NCBI GenBank assembly: GCA_020726505.1
Contig: JAHLEZ010000002.1
Span: forward strand, 3,968,001-4,032,000
From: Leptodontidium sp. MPI-SDFR-AT-0119
Lineage: Eukaryota > Ascomycota > Leotiomycetes > Helotiales > Leptodontidiaceae
Length of the DNA: 64,000 nucleotides
Direction of reading: 5' to 3'
The position numbers were made by a program, and so were the translations under genes. Below are positions 46,524 through 58,087 of this stretch, piece by piece; the first letter of the stretch is position 1; each line of letters opens with the position of its first letter. The notes below the pieces were generated by a model. That model was not told the origin of the DNA. It did not search any database and was given only the letters and a program-made list of their open reading frames with translations.

Positions 46524-47671
46524 CTTGTCAGCGTTGCCTTCTCTTCTCTTCTCGTCGGCTTCAAAACAATATTTCCTGGCTCGTGTCGCGTTTGAAGGTT
46601 GCGATAAATCGAAAACGAGGGGAAGCTGAGATATATTTCAACAAAGACCAAACCGGCCCAGTCCAGTGTCTTTAATTGACATCGCCATACCACAATTAGC
46701 ATTTCTCCACGCCACGCTCCCTTGCTTGCTGCAGCGCATGTGCAGGGCAGGGCAGGGCAGGGCAAGGCAACGCTGCTCCAGCGTGTCGCTTCACTGGCTG
46801 AACCAAAGCACGCTCACTCGTTCGATGCAAACGCCGGGAGGGCTGGCGCCAAAGAATTCCCTTGGCCAATCAACACCATCCAGTCTCATACCGGCTTGGT
46901 AAAGCGATTCAGATGATTGGACGCTATTTCAAGCATTCAGGGGCGTGTGGGCATTTATCTTTGTCGTGATGCAGCTGTGGTGAACCATTTGAATGTCAGT
47001 GACATATTCTGTGGTGGAGTACGTATGCTTTTCTAGGGATTTGCGGCATTGCCTCCCGTCTGTTGTGTCTTTGGTGGGTCAGAAGAGCTGGGAAGAGAGG
47101 AGATGGGGCGAGAAATATGAAGATGCTGTTGTTTTTGATTGCCCGATACTTAGGATGGTCCAGGTACGGGCTTTGGTGTTAGGTACACTTAGTGTGAGCT
47201 GTTCATGGAATCAGTTCATCGTCAGTTCATCGGAAGTTCAAGATTCAGGCTTCCAGCAGCCCTTGATAGCGAGAGTTCGTTGTCGAAAAAGCAGCAAGTG
47301 CTGTCCAAGGTTGCAAGAGCTAAGGAGTCTGGCCTTCGCTTCCATTTGTTTCTCAAGCGCTAGCACGTCCTGCTTCTTCAGAGTGTCTTATTCATGAAAT
47401 GAGTTATGACATTGGTTTGTTGTCGTCGAAACATAATGTTTGAATTTCTTTTCTGTGTGCCCTTGAGTATTGGAACCTGAGTGGGAATCGATTGGTGCAG
47501 TGGGCGGTGGATTCAACGAGGATGGTATATTATTATGATTGAAGAGCAAGATATAGGTACACTTGTACTTCTTCCCTCTCAGCACAGAAAAGCTCCTTCC
47601 TAGACTACCTAGGTAGGTAGACTGCGAATGCTCCTTTTCGCCTTCGGCCAGGTGAGCTCTTGAGAAGATGC
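46524..47671. other. Intergenic promoter region
   Basis: About 1.1 kb upstream of the cytochrome gene. It contains a short GGGCA tandem repeat near 46743-46765. A plus-strand ATG frame at 46993-47397 shows no known family and is not called. Confidence 0.45.
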
Positions 47672-48550
47672 ATGGCAGTTTCCCTTTTATTTAGAGTAAC
47701 ACTTATTACAAAAGATGGAGTTCAACCCACAACATCAACATCATCATCATCATCATCATCAACCAAATCATCAACATCGTCAGCAACATCAACATCGATA
47801 CCAATACTCTTCTCCAAAACTCGTCAGACAATTTCCAACCCCAAGAGACCAGACTCAACATCAGTTATGGCACATCGAAACGACCATCACGTTCAAACGG
47901 GCAGCCGTCAATGCCACCCTTGGACTAGCTCAGCTCCGTCAATATCTCGATCCTCGACGCGGCCCACACACAACAACACCGGCAATACCACTCCTCCATC
48001 GCCCCCAGTCTCTACCCACGAGGACGAGACACTGCCCCAAGTGGGTGAACGGCACAGAGTTTCCTTTGCGAATTGGACATGCTGTGCTGGTGCTGCTCCA
48101 GCAAAGAATCGATCGAACAATGTAAAACACACGTGGTCGAAAGCGTGTGGACATTCAGTGAAGAGGACCCATTCGGGATCAGGCAATGACAGTCCCATCT
48201 CCCCATCGACTAGCAGATTGGTCAAGAATGGTAGGGGCATTGGACAGTGTACTTGCACATGCCATCGACGCCAAAATCAACGACGCAGTACAAGACCGCA
48301 AAAGTGGGCCCGGACTCATCTCGATACCATTTATCTATCACCGCCTTCCAGTCCGGAAAGTGGTCAGAGAGGACGGGTCATAGCATGCCGGGAAGAGGTG
48401 CTATCACACTCATCACCAGGTGTTCGTGTAGAAGATCGACATGGAGTTGATCTTGGCCAGATCCCAAGATTTCAAAGGGGTTCAACGGGTTCAACGGTTC
48501 CATCTTTGGAGGACTCAGAGAATACGCGTGGTCGACGGCATACCCGGTAG
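47672..48550 (+). CDS. Low-complexity hypothetical ORF, doubtful
   Basis: ATG at 47672 gives 292 residues. The first 50 are coded by an ATC/CAA-type triplet repeat (poly-Ser/Thr), then Ser/Pro/Arg-rich sequence with scattered Cys (SFANWTCCAGAAPAKN, KACGHSVKRTH, GQCTCTCHRRQ) faintly like the W-x-C-C small zinc-ribbon proteins of some ascomycetes. A competing frame starts at 47715 and encodes poly-His. Overlapping frames are also open on the minus strand. I do not recognise the gene. A shorter start at 47864 (MAHRNDHHVQ) is as plausible. Expression data are needed before this is trusted. Confidence 0.3.
   Translation: MAVSLLFRVTLITKDGVQPTTSTSSSSSSSTKSSTSSATSTSIPILFSKTRQTISNPKRPDSTSVMAHRNDHHVQTGSRQCHPWTSSAPSISRSSTRPTHNNTGNTTPPSPPVSTHEDETLPQVGERHRVSFANWTCCAGAAPAKNRSNNVKHTWSKACGHSVKRTHSGSGNDSPISPSTSRLVKNGRGIGQCTCTCHRRQNQRRSTRPQKWARTHLDTIYLSPPSSPESGQRGRVIACREEVLSHSSPGVRVEDRHGVDLGQIPRFQRGSTGSTVPSLEDSENTRGRRHTR
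47727..47790. repeat. CAT/CAA triplet microsatellite
   Basis: A run of CATCAACATCATCATCATCA-type triplets, imperfect toward the 3' side. It lies inside the doubtful ORF and could inflate its apparent coding length. Confidence 0.75.
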
Positions 48551-49312
48551 GAAAATGACCTAGGGCATTGCATTGACTTCGAATGGTAGATGGTGGATGG
48601 CAGTATCGGTTTCTTATTCAAGGGCTATGATCCTATGGAAGTGTAATTAAACTTGCCCAATAGCGTTATGTGTATCATTGACTCAATGAAAGGAATGAAA
48701 GCGTATTTATAACTCCATATCTGCACTTAGACTTTCAAATGACCAAGTTCAAGAATCGATACTTGCCTGGACAGAGATATCGAGAGCCACTCGCGTTTAC
48801 CTATGTACATAAAGTCCACAGACTCTCGATACTTGCTGCATGCGTCGAATAACTTGTCTGATTGTGACATACTGGGAAACACATCTCTCCAAATCCTCAC
48901 GTACTTGTTTTCATGGAGTATCTTCTCCCGGAATACTTAACCGACATAAAACAACAAATCTCAAAAACAGCAATTATCCCCGTCGCAATACCATCCCAGA
49001 ATGGAAGTCCGGTTCGGAGCTTTGCGAAGTCGTCGCCAAACCTTCCCCATGCAATTATCTCCGATCACAGCAAGATGATGAGAATTACCAATTCGATTTT
49101 TGAGAACGAATGGCTATGTTTTTTTTCGTGACATGTCGTCGGATCCGATGTTTTGATGGCGGAGGAGACGAGTTGGGCTGGGTTTTTTCATCCCGGTCCG
49201 ATTAAGGTGATACTTGTATAAATTTCTCCCGACCTTTACCCCTCCAAGCTACCCCTCCATCAACTCAACCCCTTCAAGAAACACACCTGAATACCCAGAA
49301 GACTCGCGCAAA
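48551..49312. other. Intergenic promoter region
   Basis: About 760 bases upstream of the Gfo/Idh/MocA gene, with a TATA box at 49217 and a CT-rich leader (49230-49270). No ORF with family features. Confidence 0.5.
49217..49223 (+). promoter_or_regulatory. TATA box of the Gfo/Idh/MocA gene
   Basis: TATAAAT lies 90 bases before the ATG at 49313, followed by a pyrimidine-rich leader. Confidence 0.5.
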
Positions 49313-50469
49313 ATGTCTATCGGCGTAGCTATCATTGGCAGTGGGATCTTTGCGACAGAGCAGCATCTGGTATGTGTTCCAATGACCTAGAATAATCACA
49401 ATCCATGAGTTGGCACAGAACTGACAAGACCCTGCCTCAGCCCGCAGTCAAAGCAAGCTCAAACCTCACTCTCAAAGCCATCTACTCTCGATCCCTCAAA
49501 TCCGCAACAGCTCTCAACGCAGGCGTCGACATCTACTCCGACGACTCAGGCAGCGGAAAGACATACCACGACCTCCTCCTCCGCGAAGACATCCACGCCG
49601 TGATCCTCGCCCTCCCTATCCTCACACAACCCGAATTCATCGAGGCCGCCCTCGTCGCAGGAAAGCATGTCTTGTCAGAGAAGCCCATCGCAGGCGACGT
49701 CAAGCGCGCAGAGCGCCTGATTGATTTCTCCAAGAGCGACAAGGTCAAGAACGGTGTCACCTGGGCCGTGGCTGAGAATTACCGCTTCCGCGACTCCTTC
49801 GTCTTTGGCAAGGGGGAGGTGGAGAAGTTGGGTAGGATTCTGGGGTTCAGGACGACGATGTTCACGCATGTGAAGCAGGGAGGCAAATATATCGGTAAGT
49901 TTGGTGCAATATCTATCTCGTTGGGTGGTTCGGGTTGCTGATGGGTACGAATAGAGACGTCATGGCGCAAGAAGCCTGAATATCAAGGAGGGTTCCTCCT
50001 CGATGGCGGGGTTCATTTCACGGCTGCTACGAGAATGCTTTTGGGCGAATCGGCAAAACCTACTTCGTTAACTGCATATACACATCTGCTTCAAGAACAT
50101 CTCCCTCCTGTCGATACGATCGATGCCATATGGCAGACAAAGTCCGGTATCTCAGGAACTTTCTCGGTCTCCTTCGGTACATCGCTTTCGGGCAGCGAAT
50201 ACACAGTGGCTTGTGAGAAGGGTACTGTGACGGTCAACAGGGGGAAGGTCACTGTCACTATGGTAGAGGGTAATAAGTCTACAGAGACAGACTTTAGCGA
50301 TGAGGGGACTGGTGTGAAGCAAGAGGTTTTGGCTTGGGCTCAGAGTCTCGTTGATGGAAAGCCTCTTGAGACACAGTCTCCCGAGGAGGCTTTGATTGAT
50401 TTGGAAATTCTGGAGAAGATGCTGAGGAGTGGTGAGCAAGGAGGAAAGGCTCAGATATTGCAATACTAG
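49313..50469 (+). CDS. Gfo/Idh/MocA-family NAD(P)-dependent oxidoreductase
   Basis: Cytosolic sugar or polyol dehydrogenase-like enzyme; relatives include glucose-fructose oxidoreductase and myo-inositol dehydrogenase. Exons 49313-49369, 49441-49894 and 49955-50469 join in phase to 341 residues, normal for the family. The N-terminal Rossmann motif is VAIIGSGIFA at residues 5-14. The conserved EKP of VLSEKPIAGD lies near residue 99, where the Lys is the family's substrate/cofactor residue. AENYRFRDSF and the GGFLLDGGVHFTAATRML segment (D-x-G-x-H signature) follow, with an open-faced beta-sheet C-domain. No secretion signal is seen. Substrate is unknown. A TATA box at 49217 supports the start. 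Confidence 0.92.
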
Positions 50470-51551
50470 GTGTTGAGCAGTGGGTGAGTGGAGTGGTATC
50501 TAAACTGATTGCATTGCATTGCATTTGCTCCGAGGGATGAAAACAGCAACTCGAAATCGCATCGCATTTAGAGTCAAGACATGTAGCCCAATTGTCATAT
50601 TTTTGTATACGTGAAGAACGAGGTACACAACTAGGTATCTTTTCTTGCCATCCCCTTCCTTCCCACGCATCCTCCTACAACTACTAATTGATGACTTTTG
50701 CAATCCTGAACATAAACCCACTTTGCGCTTTGCCCGGTACATTGCTTGCTTTCCAATTTGCTCTGCGTCCGTAACTACAAGTTCTCGAGACACTTGGGAC
50801 ATCTATCTACCGGTCTAAAGATGAACATACCATGTCCGACTACAGAGCACTCAAGAACTCGCTCTTGGAGGACTTTGGAGGTACATCCAGCCTCATGGTG
50901 GCTACGAGATATGCATCTTGCGCAATGACTAGACACTCCAGAAAAGGCTATCTCTGTCTTGACTATGGTCATCGTTTCGTGACTCTCGTCGCGCTTTCCC
51001 TTCTCGTCTTGACGTTCTTTCGCGGTTTTTTTATTTTTATTTTCATGCTCAGCTTTTTTTTTTGGCTTCTCTTCGTTCTCAGCAACAACAGATAGTTCTC
51101 TTGGCTTTGTACCAGGGAATCTATCCGTTTCGTTTGTAACTACATCACATTAATACTATGTTCTTCTAATCCTGTCAAATGCAAGGTGTGGCTCCTATTC
51201 GGCCTGAATTCGATTCCAAATCATGTGAATTTCCCCCCCCCCCCCCTTTTCAATTCGCTTCCTGTCTGGCTTGGATTTCGAAGTTCTACAGTTTGCTATA
51301 ATATACATTTGACAGCTACCAGTATAGATCTGGGCTATTCTTAAAAGTTTCGCGAAATTCAGTGACGGGTGTTTTTCCCTGGTCACCTGGACAGCCACCA
51401 TATTCTTTTTGCAGGACAGCAGAGACATTCTTTCAGCTGAAGATGCCCACCTCGAAAGCAATCTCTCGGTTCCTAATCCCTAAATTTAATTTACTAATGT
51501 TCACAACTCAATCCAAATTACTCGGCCATTTATATTTTCTTCCCGCCAGCT
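50470..51551. other. Intergenic with poly-C tract, no gene
   Basis: About 1.1 kb. It holds GCATT repeats just after the stop at 50512-50525 and an uninterrupted run of 14 C at 51233-51246. Short frames on both strands lack any family features. Confidence 0.5.
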
Positions 51552-52976
51552 ATGGATAGCTCTTTATCACCGAATTGCTCTGCAACTCAGCTCCTCTGTT
51601 ATAATACCTCCTATCGCCCATTCTACATCGAAGCAGCCGATTTTGATTGCAACTGGTACGACCTTTGTGACTTTCCGCGTCTGAGCGCTGACCCTGATAT
51701 TGCTGGGAAGGGGGGATACTAAATTTATCGTCCTGGTGCTTGAGCAGTCACTTACGATATCCAGGTCATCGCTGCGTTCATTGCGACAGCAGGCTTGACG
51801 TTGATCGGCACAATGGCCTTCCTTCTCGTTCGACCTGAAAGCGTGAAGCCTACTCTAAATCCTATCAACAAAACGTTACTACTTGTAATATCGCAAAACT
51901 TTCAAAGAGCTATCGGTCCTAGGATGTCGTCGGTCTGGTCGGAGGCGCTTTTTGAGATTTGCATGCAGCTGAGCGATCAACAGCTTGTTACAGGAACAGC
52001 GTTGCCTGCCACGATTATCTATTTGAGAAACCAAGGAGCTATTTCGGTGTACCATTATACTATGGCTACAAACCTGGCCTGGTTCAGTTCCAACACCCAC
52101 CTCTTGTCACTTCTTATTCTAAGAGGTTGGCTCTCAGAAGAGCGAAAGATTGCTGAAAGGGATAAAGATTTCCCTTCGAGGCGAAAGTCTCGCAGCAAAG
52201 CATATTTACCGAGTATCGCTCCGTATGGCGAGGGATATTCATGGTTATTATGGCGGTTCTTCTCATCTACACGAATCTCTTTGTAGCTTATGAGGATTGG
52301 TTTGATAATTACAACTGTCCTGTGAACTGCGTCCCTTCCAAACCCATTGGAGGGGAGCCAAAGAAATGGCTTATTGTCAATCTCGTCTTTATACTGTCTA
52401 GTTACCCGATTGCGATCATTGGCTTGTTCGCATTCACACGGGGGAAATGGATGACACGACGAGAAAGTATCGAAGACTGGGACGACAAGAACAAGAATCT
52501 CTTCAAGGGCCTCATCATTCATAAACCTTACAGATTTACCCGTAGGGTGTTACTGTGTCTCTGGCATTTCGCTGCATCCGAAATCTTTGAAGTTTTGTTC
52601 CAGATTGCCTGGTTCGGTCTCGGAATTAGATGGGTAGTCGAGGACCGCAAAAGAGGGCATGATATCATGTCAGACGGCGAGAAAGATATCGAGGATACGC
52701 TTGGCTTTGGACAGTTGGTCCCCATTCTCTTACTTGCTCTACCGGTCATGTCGTTCTTGGAAGCTTGCTATTGTGAGTCCATGCCCAATGATCGGTTGAT
52801 GATTGACTATTGATAAATCTGTAGACTCCTGGAGTGGGTTGGATCAAGAAGCGGAACAAGAACTCTTGCTGAAAAGCAGACTGGAAGCCTCGATTCCACT
52901 TGAGAATGGCTACACATTAGGGCACAACTTCAATAATAATCCGCAGGGATATCTATCCGACTATTCTGACTCATAG
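51552..52976 (+). pseudogene. Multi-pass membrane protein gene with lost splice donor and frame break
   Basis: Fungal membrane protein of unknown function. A Cys-containing extracellular N-part (51552-51713) should join an exon at 51765 (VIAAFIATAGLTLIGTMAFL). The 51-nt intron between them begins GG instead of GT (GGATAC), so the normal donor is lost and an in-frame stop follows. A second lesion near 52180-52215 shifts the frame by one lost base: the first frame runs to TAG 52286, while the true continuation (VIMAVLLIYTNLFVAYEDW, LIVNLVFILSSYPIAIIGLF) lies in another. The last intron (52774-52825, GTGAGT..CTGTAG) is normal and the final frame ends at 52976. At least six membrane segments are visible. 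Probably a pseudogene; assembly error could explain the frame break but less easily the donor. Confidence 0.65.
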
Positions 52977-53261
52977 CCTCGACTTGCAGCCTGCCTAGAT
53001 TGTCCCCGCTTGATCGCGCACTCGGACGCGTTTGCTTGGTATCTAGAGTGATTCCCATTGGCTGGTATCACGAGTAACTCCTCGTTCACCCAGTTTTATG
53101 TCCGATTTTTATATTTTGCTACGGACGTAAGCCCCTCATGCTTACAACTTGGAATCCTTGTTCTGGATAGTAGCTTCGTTCACTTCCATGCGTCCTGGAG
53201 ATAAATACAAGGCAACGAGGACTTTCAAGGGGACATCAAACTGATCCTCGTATCCCATACA

Positions 53262-54554
53262 ATGGCAACCCACATTCCAGCAATTCAAGTCCTTTCGAGG
53301 ATCAACTATGAGGATCAACACATTGTTTCGCTTCCAGATGCATATCCCCTCCCGCCGCTGGGCTCGTCTTCAATTCGCGTCAAACCTACCGTCATCTCTT
53401 TGACAACCAATAACTTCAGCTATGCTCGTTTTGGGCATATGCTGGGCTGGTGGGACATCCATCCACTTCCACCCTCCATTCCCAAGGAGTTCTCCAATCC
53501 AGAGAAATTCGGTCGCATTTCATGCTGGGGATACGGCGAAGTGACCGAAAGCAACGTTGCCAGTATCCAGACAGGAACGCAAGTGTTTGGGTACTTGCCC
53601 ATCGGAGACTTGCCCGTTGACATGCAAATCGATATGAACGCCAAAGTCGCTCAGCAGTTCTTCGAAGTCAGCAAACACCGAGCTCACGTCTTGTCGATCT
53701 ACAACCGGTACTCTATCTCTCCGCCATTCAAGACAGACGAAGAGAGATCGCAAGCTCTGGAAGGCCAAGGTCTTGATTCACTCTTCGTCCTCTTCGCGAC
53801 TGGATATTGTATGAATCGATTCCTCTTCCCTTGGAATCCTGCTGAGCTTGCTACTCCGTCTGGTAATCCAGGCGATAGTTGGAATCTCCAGAAGGGAACT
53901 CTTGGGTCAAACGCTATCGTCCTTGTGTTCTCCGCGAGTGGGAAAACGGCTCTTTCATTTGCGTATAACCTGAAACATGGACGTCCTGCTGGCAAAATGC
54001 CTCGAGCCATCATTGGAGTTGGGTCGGAAGCTTCGAAAACTTTTACTGAAGGAACTGGTTTGTACGACAAGATCTTGACTTATGATACCGACTCGGGTGA
54101 TCTTACATCCGAACTGGGTCTCCGTGAGGATTCCAAGATCGTCATCTGTGACTTCGGAGCCAGAGGCGGTTCCTCGGAGAGATGGGCGGCCAAACTCCTG
54201 AGAACCCACAAAGATGTTGTCCAACTTGGTATCGGCGGCGAAGTCGTAGCGATTACCCCAGAACAAGCCACTGCTTCGTTCATGGTTAGGCATAAAGCTG
54301 GCGGTGATGCGAAGCCGACTATCAATGCTTCTGCAGTCAAGGATCAGGCGATGGAGATTGTAGGAGAGCAGAAGTATTTCGATGAGTTTTGGAAGGAATA
54401 CGCAGTATTCAAGGAGCAGGGTGGTGTGAAGGGCTTGCGTTTGGTTTGGGGTCATGGGATGGATGATGTTGGGAGGGGCTGGGAGAAGCTTTACAAGGGC
54501 GAGGTTGGACCTGATGAGGGTCTAGTGTTTATGCTGGGTGGGAAGAGTTCTTGA
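53262..54554 (+). CDS. DUF2855-family protein
   Basis: Single-exon gene, 430 residues, matching in length and pattern the DUF2855 family of fungi and bacteria, whose function is unknown. Recognisable features are the start region (RVKPTVISLTTNNFSYARFG), WGYGEVTESNVASIQTGTQV and the quinone-reductase-like segment FVLFATGYCMNRFLFPWN. A central Rossmann-like stretch is VLVFSASGKTALSFAYNL, followed by ICDFGARGG. This layout recalls medium-chain dehydrogenase/reductase proteins lacking zinc, so an NAD(P)-linked role is plausible but unproven. The ATG at 53262 is the first in frame, with an AT-rich TATA-like ATAAATAC near 53200. Confidence 0.85.
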   Translation: MATHIPAIQVLSRINYEDQHIVSLPDAYPLPPLGSSSIRVKPTVISLTTNNFSYARFGHMLGWWDIHPLPPSIPKEFSNPEKFGRISCWGYGEVTESNVASIQTGTQVFGYLPIGDLPVDMQIDMNAKVAQQFFEVSKHRAHVLSIYNRYSISPPFKTDEERSQALEGQGLDSLFVLFATGYCMNRFLFPWNPAELATPSGNPGDSWNLQKGTLGSNAIVLVFSASGKTALSFAYNLKHGRPAGKMPRAIIGVGSEASKTFTEGTGLYDKILTYDTDSGDLTSELGLREDSKIVICDFGARGGSSERWAAKLLRTHKDVVQLGIGGEVVAITPEQATASFMVRHKAGGDAKPTINASAVKDQAMEIVGEQKYFDEFWKEYAVFKEQGGVKGLRLVWGHGMDDVGRGWEKLYKGEVGPDEGLVFMLGGKSS

Positions 54555-55291
54555 AAGTCCTGGCTTGTTGTGGAGACATTTGGGAAGTAAGATGGGTCCT
54601 AGGTGTTTTGAGAAGTTATCCAAGGTGAGTTCCCTCCAGAACACTCCACTGTTAAGCATGACAAAGTCTTTTGACCAATTTATTCTAGGATTTGATGTTT
54701 TGAACTCGCTTAGGCATGTATTTTCATTGAGGGGTTCGACACTCCATCCGTCTCTCACTACGTGCCTGTGAATTGGAGAAAACCACTTCGGGGGGTGCTC
54801 AATTTATTGATGGTATCATTCAAACGTTTTCTGCGACTTTCTGTTCTTGAACATTATTTTAGGCGATTGCATTTACGTTCAAGGGCTTGAAGGATGCACG
54901 TTCGTTAAGTGATGATCGTGACTTCCCCCATGAGTGCTCTTTCCTCGCCAAGCTCGGTATTCTAGGCTGAGATTGCCGCTCTTTTCTGAAGACTTCTTAA
55001 AACCTTCTCTCTGAATATCCCTATCCTCATATTTCAAGATATTCGCAAGTGTGCCAACTCTTCTGGGGCGCTTTTGCCCTCCCTCTTCTCACCTTCCATC
55101 CGCCATCCCTACTCCTCTTATTCTCATCATTTTGCTCGAGCATACTCATTTCCCACCTCGATTTTTTGGTTATTCGACTTGTATCTCAATTCCTTCGCCA
55201 TTTCTATGCCGCGACTCGATACTATTCGAGAGATTTCGGTCCCTTCGAAGACTGCACGGATGCTTCATCGGCTCCTCACGCGACCGTTACA
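54555..55291. other. Intergenic, promoter of the MHYT-domain gene
   Basis: About 740 bases. The last 250 are a CT-rich leader preceding the ATG at 55292. No supported ORF besides in-frame extension of exon 1, which lacks an ATG. Confidence 0.5.
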
Positions 55292-58087
55292 ATGTCTGGA
55301 GTCCAGTTGACACCCGAAGAACTGAAGAAGCTGCAAGGAGAGATAATTTCGAAAAGTTACAAAGCTGGTTACGTGGTCCTGTCGTACTTTGTTAGTTGCC
55401 TAGGGGCTTTCACAACGTTGGAGATTATGAAGAGACGGACGGCCTCGAATGGCTGGTATAATTGGTATCCGAATCGCAGATTCCACCTATCCCAAAATTA
55501 CTGATGGGCTGTGTAGTTTCCTTGTTCTAGCTGCTTCCGTATCGATGGGAGGTGTTGCTACTTGGTGCATGCATTTCATTGGAGACCGTGCTGTTATTCT
55601 TGGGGACGGACAGCCAGAGATACAAATCGTGATTAGCTCTGGGCTCACAGCTGTATCATTTTTTGTTCCGGTGATCATACAACTAACTGCCTTATGGGTT
55701 GCTGGGTCCAATGAAGGCAGTATCCCTCGAGCCGTTTTGGGTGGTGTTCTCGCTGGATTGGCGGCATGCAGCATGCATTACCTTGGCCAATACAGCATCC
55801 TGAACTACGATTGCATATTTGATGTCGGATACGTGATTGGAGCCACTGCCGTGGCAATTGGGGCAAGTGTGGCAGCTCTCCTCGCTTTCTTCATGCTCCG
55901 TGCGGCATGGCACACATCGTGGTGGAAGCGAGCTCTCTGTGCAGTCGTGTTAGCTAGTGGTCTCTCCGGTATGCACTGGCTCAATTCGACGGGCACTACC
56001 TATCGCTTTAAACGATGGGACGCTGAATTATCGGACAAGTTTTCGGGGAGCACTATCGTAACCGTGGTCATCGTCTTGGTATACCCACCCTATTGGATTG
56101 TGATTCTTGCTAACTCTCAAAGTCCATCGTTTGTTGTGTAACACTGATTTTTCTTACCCTCATCCAACAAGCACGCATGTTGAAGGCTGCGAAGAGAGCA
56201 GAGCAGGTTGTACTTGCTGCTGCCATCTTTGATGCTCGGGGCAGGCTCTGCGTTACGCATGAGGGATTCTTGCCTCGACAAAAGATTGCAAACTCGTGGT
56301 TTGAGAGGGTTCGTCGGTGCTACATGTCTCCATTGCTACGGCTGACTAGTGGATAGTCAATGGATGATGTATTCGGTGTTGCTCATCCAGTTTTTCTGTG
56401 GATATTCAGGGCAAGCCGTAACTGGAGCGCCATTTCACACCTGATACCTGGAATGAGGGGTCACCTCCTCAGAACTGGTATTAAAGCCCGGCTGGGATCA
56501 CTGGACGATACTACACTGTTCGAAGAGTCAGGGACTCCGATCAAGGACTACTCAATTGTATTTCGGGAGCTATTCTGCCTTGCAGCAGCTGAGCTTGCCG
56601 CTGACCTCCATCAACCGATTGAGAAGTTAGGAGTCATGTACGACGAAGTTGTTGTTACAGGACTAGGAGTGAAACCATTGGAGAAAGGCAACAAAAGCGT
56701 TGCCACAATGGCTAGCTCTATGATGGATCTTGAAAGAGATGGGAAGGATGGATCTTCGCTTGGCAAAGGTCAGCTTCTGTTTCTTGTGAGCAGGGTAGAG
56801 AGAATAGAGGCAGAAAATCTTGAAGCTGCTGGCTTTCGATTCGCTCAACCATCAAGAGTTAACAAAATCATAGCGGATAGCTTACGAATAGGACCTCGCA
56901 GTCTTGCTCGTCGCCTCGACATCATGCGAACGTACTATACCGATCACCACATCCTGGAGCCGGGGGTTCATTTGGGATGCTTTGCAATTCGTGCGTCACT
57001 CGCTGTTGGGAGGCGTGGCTTTGACATACTTGTGAGAAAGGACGCAAAGAACCAGTTACCAACCATCCAAGCCCCATTCGACACTCTGGAACCGTCACAT
57101 ATCGATTACCTAGATGAAATGGACTCAAAGACTGTTTCTGTGATTTGCAAGCAACTTTATAAAGACTCCAAACCGGGTAACAAGAACGCGAAACAGCGGC
57201 AACTTGCGAAAAATTTGCTTAAGACACTCGAAACTCTCAAGGAAGAAATTGAAGATCCATTGTTTAACGATTCAATGTTGATTGCTCAGCCTTTCGAAAT
57301 ACCTTGCCGCGGAAAGGACAAAGACTCACCTCCAGGAGTCGCCTCACTGATCGCCTTCAGAATCATCCTACCACTTCATAGCCGTGCACCTGGCAGGAAG
57401 CTGACTTTTACGCCTTTGAATCTTTTCAAAACCCAGCAACGTGTGTATGATAAATCACCGGACCATACTTTCTTTGCCAAAAGCATCTACCGAGACTTTG
57501 TGCCCTCGATGGACATTGCACGATCTGATACTCCCAACGGCTTTGATCCTGAAAATACTACAATTCGCCCTGTGAGTGCTAGAGGCTCTACGGCCACTAG
57601 ACACAGCCGTCATGGAGTTGCCATGGGAGAGCACATCGACATGTATGGAAACCCACTGCCAGAGCCATCGGCCCAGCCATATCGTGGACCGTCAAAAATC
57701 AGATTCTGGGATAGGCCTCGATCGATCTCGAAAAGCAGAGGCGAGAACAGCTCGGAGCAGTTCCTGACAAACACTGACACTGAAGATAAGAAATACCTCG
57801 ACCTGCCTAGTCAGCAAACTAAAACTGTCGACGAGCCCGATAAACCAACTTCGCAGCCTCTCTCGAGTGCAGGTACTTCACATAGCCCAGCAGCACTTTC
57901 AACCTCTCTAGCACCTCCCACCGTAAGCCCAACACCTGTTCCAACCCCAGCCACCGAGATGCAAGCCATGGATCTCACAGAAGAAAAAACACAGCCAGCT
58001 TCCAAGCCCCCAGTTGACTCCGATGGGGAGACACCAGTGTATGTAGATGCATTGTTCGCATTGACTGTTGCGAAGAGGAAGGTTTGA
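55292..58087 (+). CDS. MHYT-domain membrane sensor-like protein
   Basis: Integral membrane protein resembling bacterial MHYT sensors, thought to bind copper and sense small molecules; fungal members are common and uncharacterised. Exons 55292-55464, 55517-56078, 56123-56308 and 56357-58087 give 883 residues. MHYT-type repeats appear as ATWCMHFIGD, AACSMHYLGQ and GLSGMHWLN within about residues 60-225, in seven membrane helices. After the last helix a cytosolic coiled stretch QARMLKAAKRAEQVVLAAAI leads into a 570-residue soluble domain of unknown type, ending in a Pro/Ser/Thr-rich tail. The 44-nt intron 56079-56122 carries CTAAC and is among the shortest here. A Cys replaces the usual Trp at the first exon join, leaving that boundary slightly uncertain. 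Confidence 0.88.

Noticed and set aside
46993..47397. Plus-strand ATG frame of 134 codons
   Set aside because: No motif, odd composition, and no splice or promoter context supporting it.
12558..50469. Idea that laccase, MFS transporters and oxidoreductases form a secondary-metabolite cluster
   Set aside because: No polyketide synthase, peptide synthetase or terpene synthase is present, and the genes are interspersed with housekeeping functions.
51233..51246. Run of 14 C as a possible functional tract
   Set aside because: Simple homopolymer, prone to slippage and sequencing error, with no gene within 300 bases to suggest a role.
54732..54747. GGGTTCGACACTCC-like sequence resembling a tRNA B box
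   Set aside because: No matching A box, acceptor stem or cloverleaf could be built around it.
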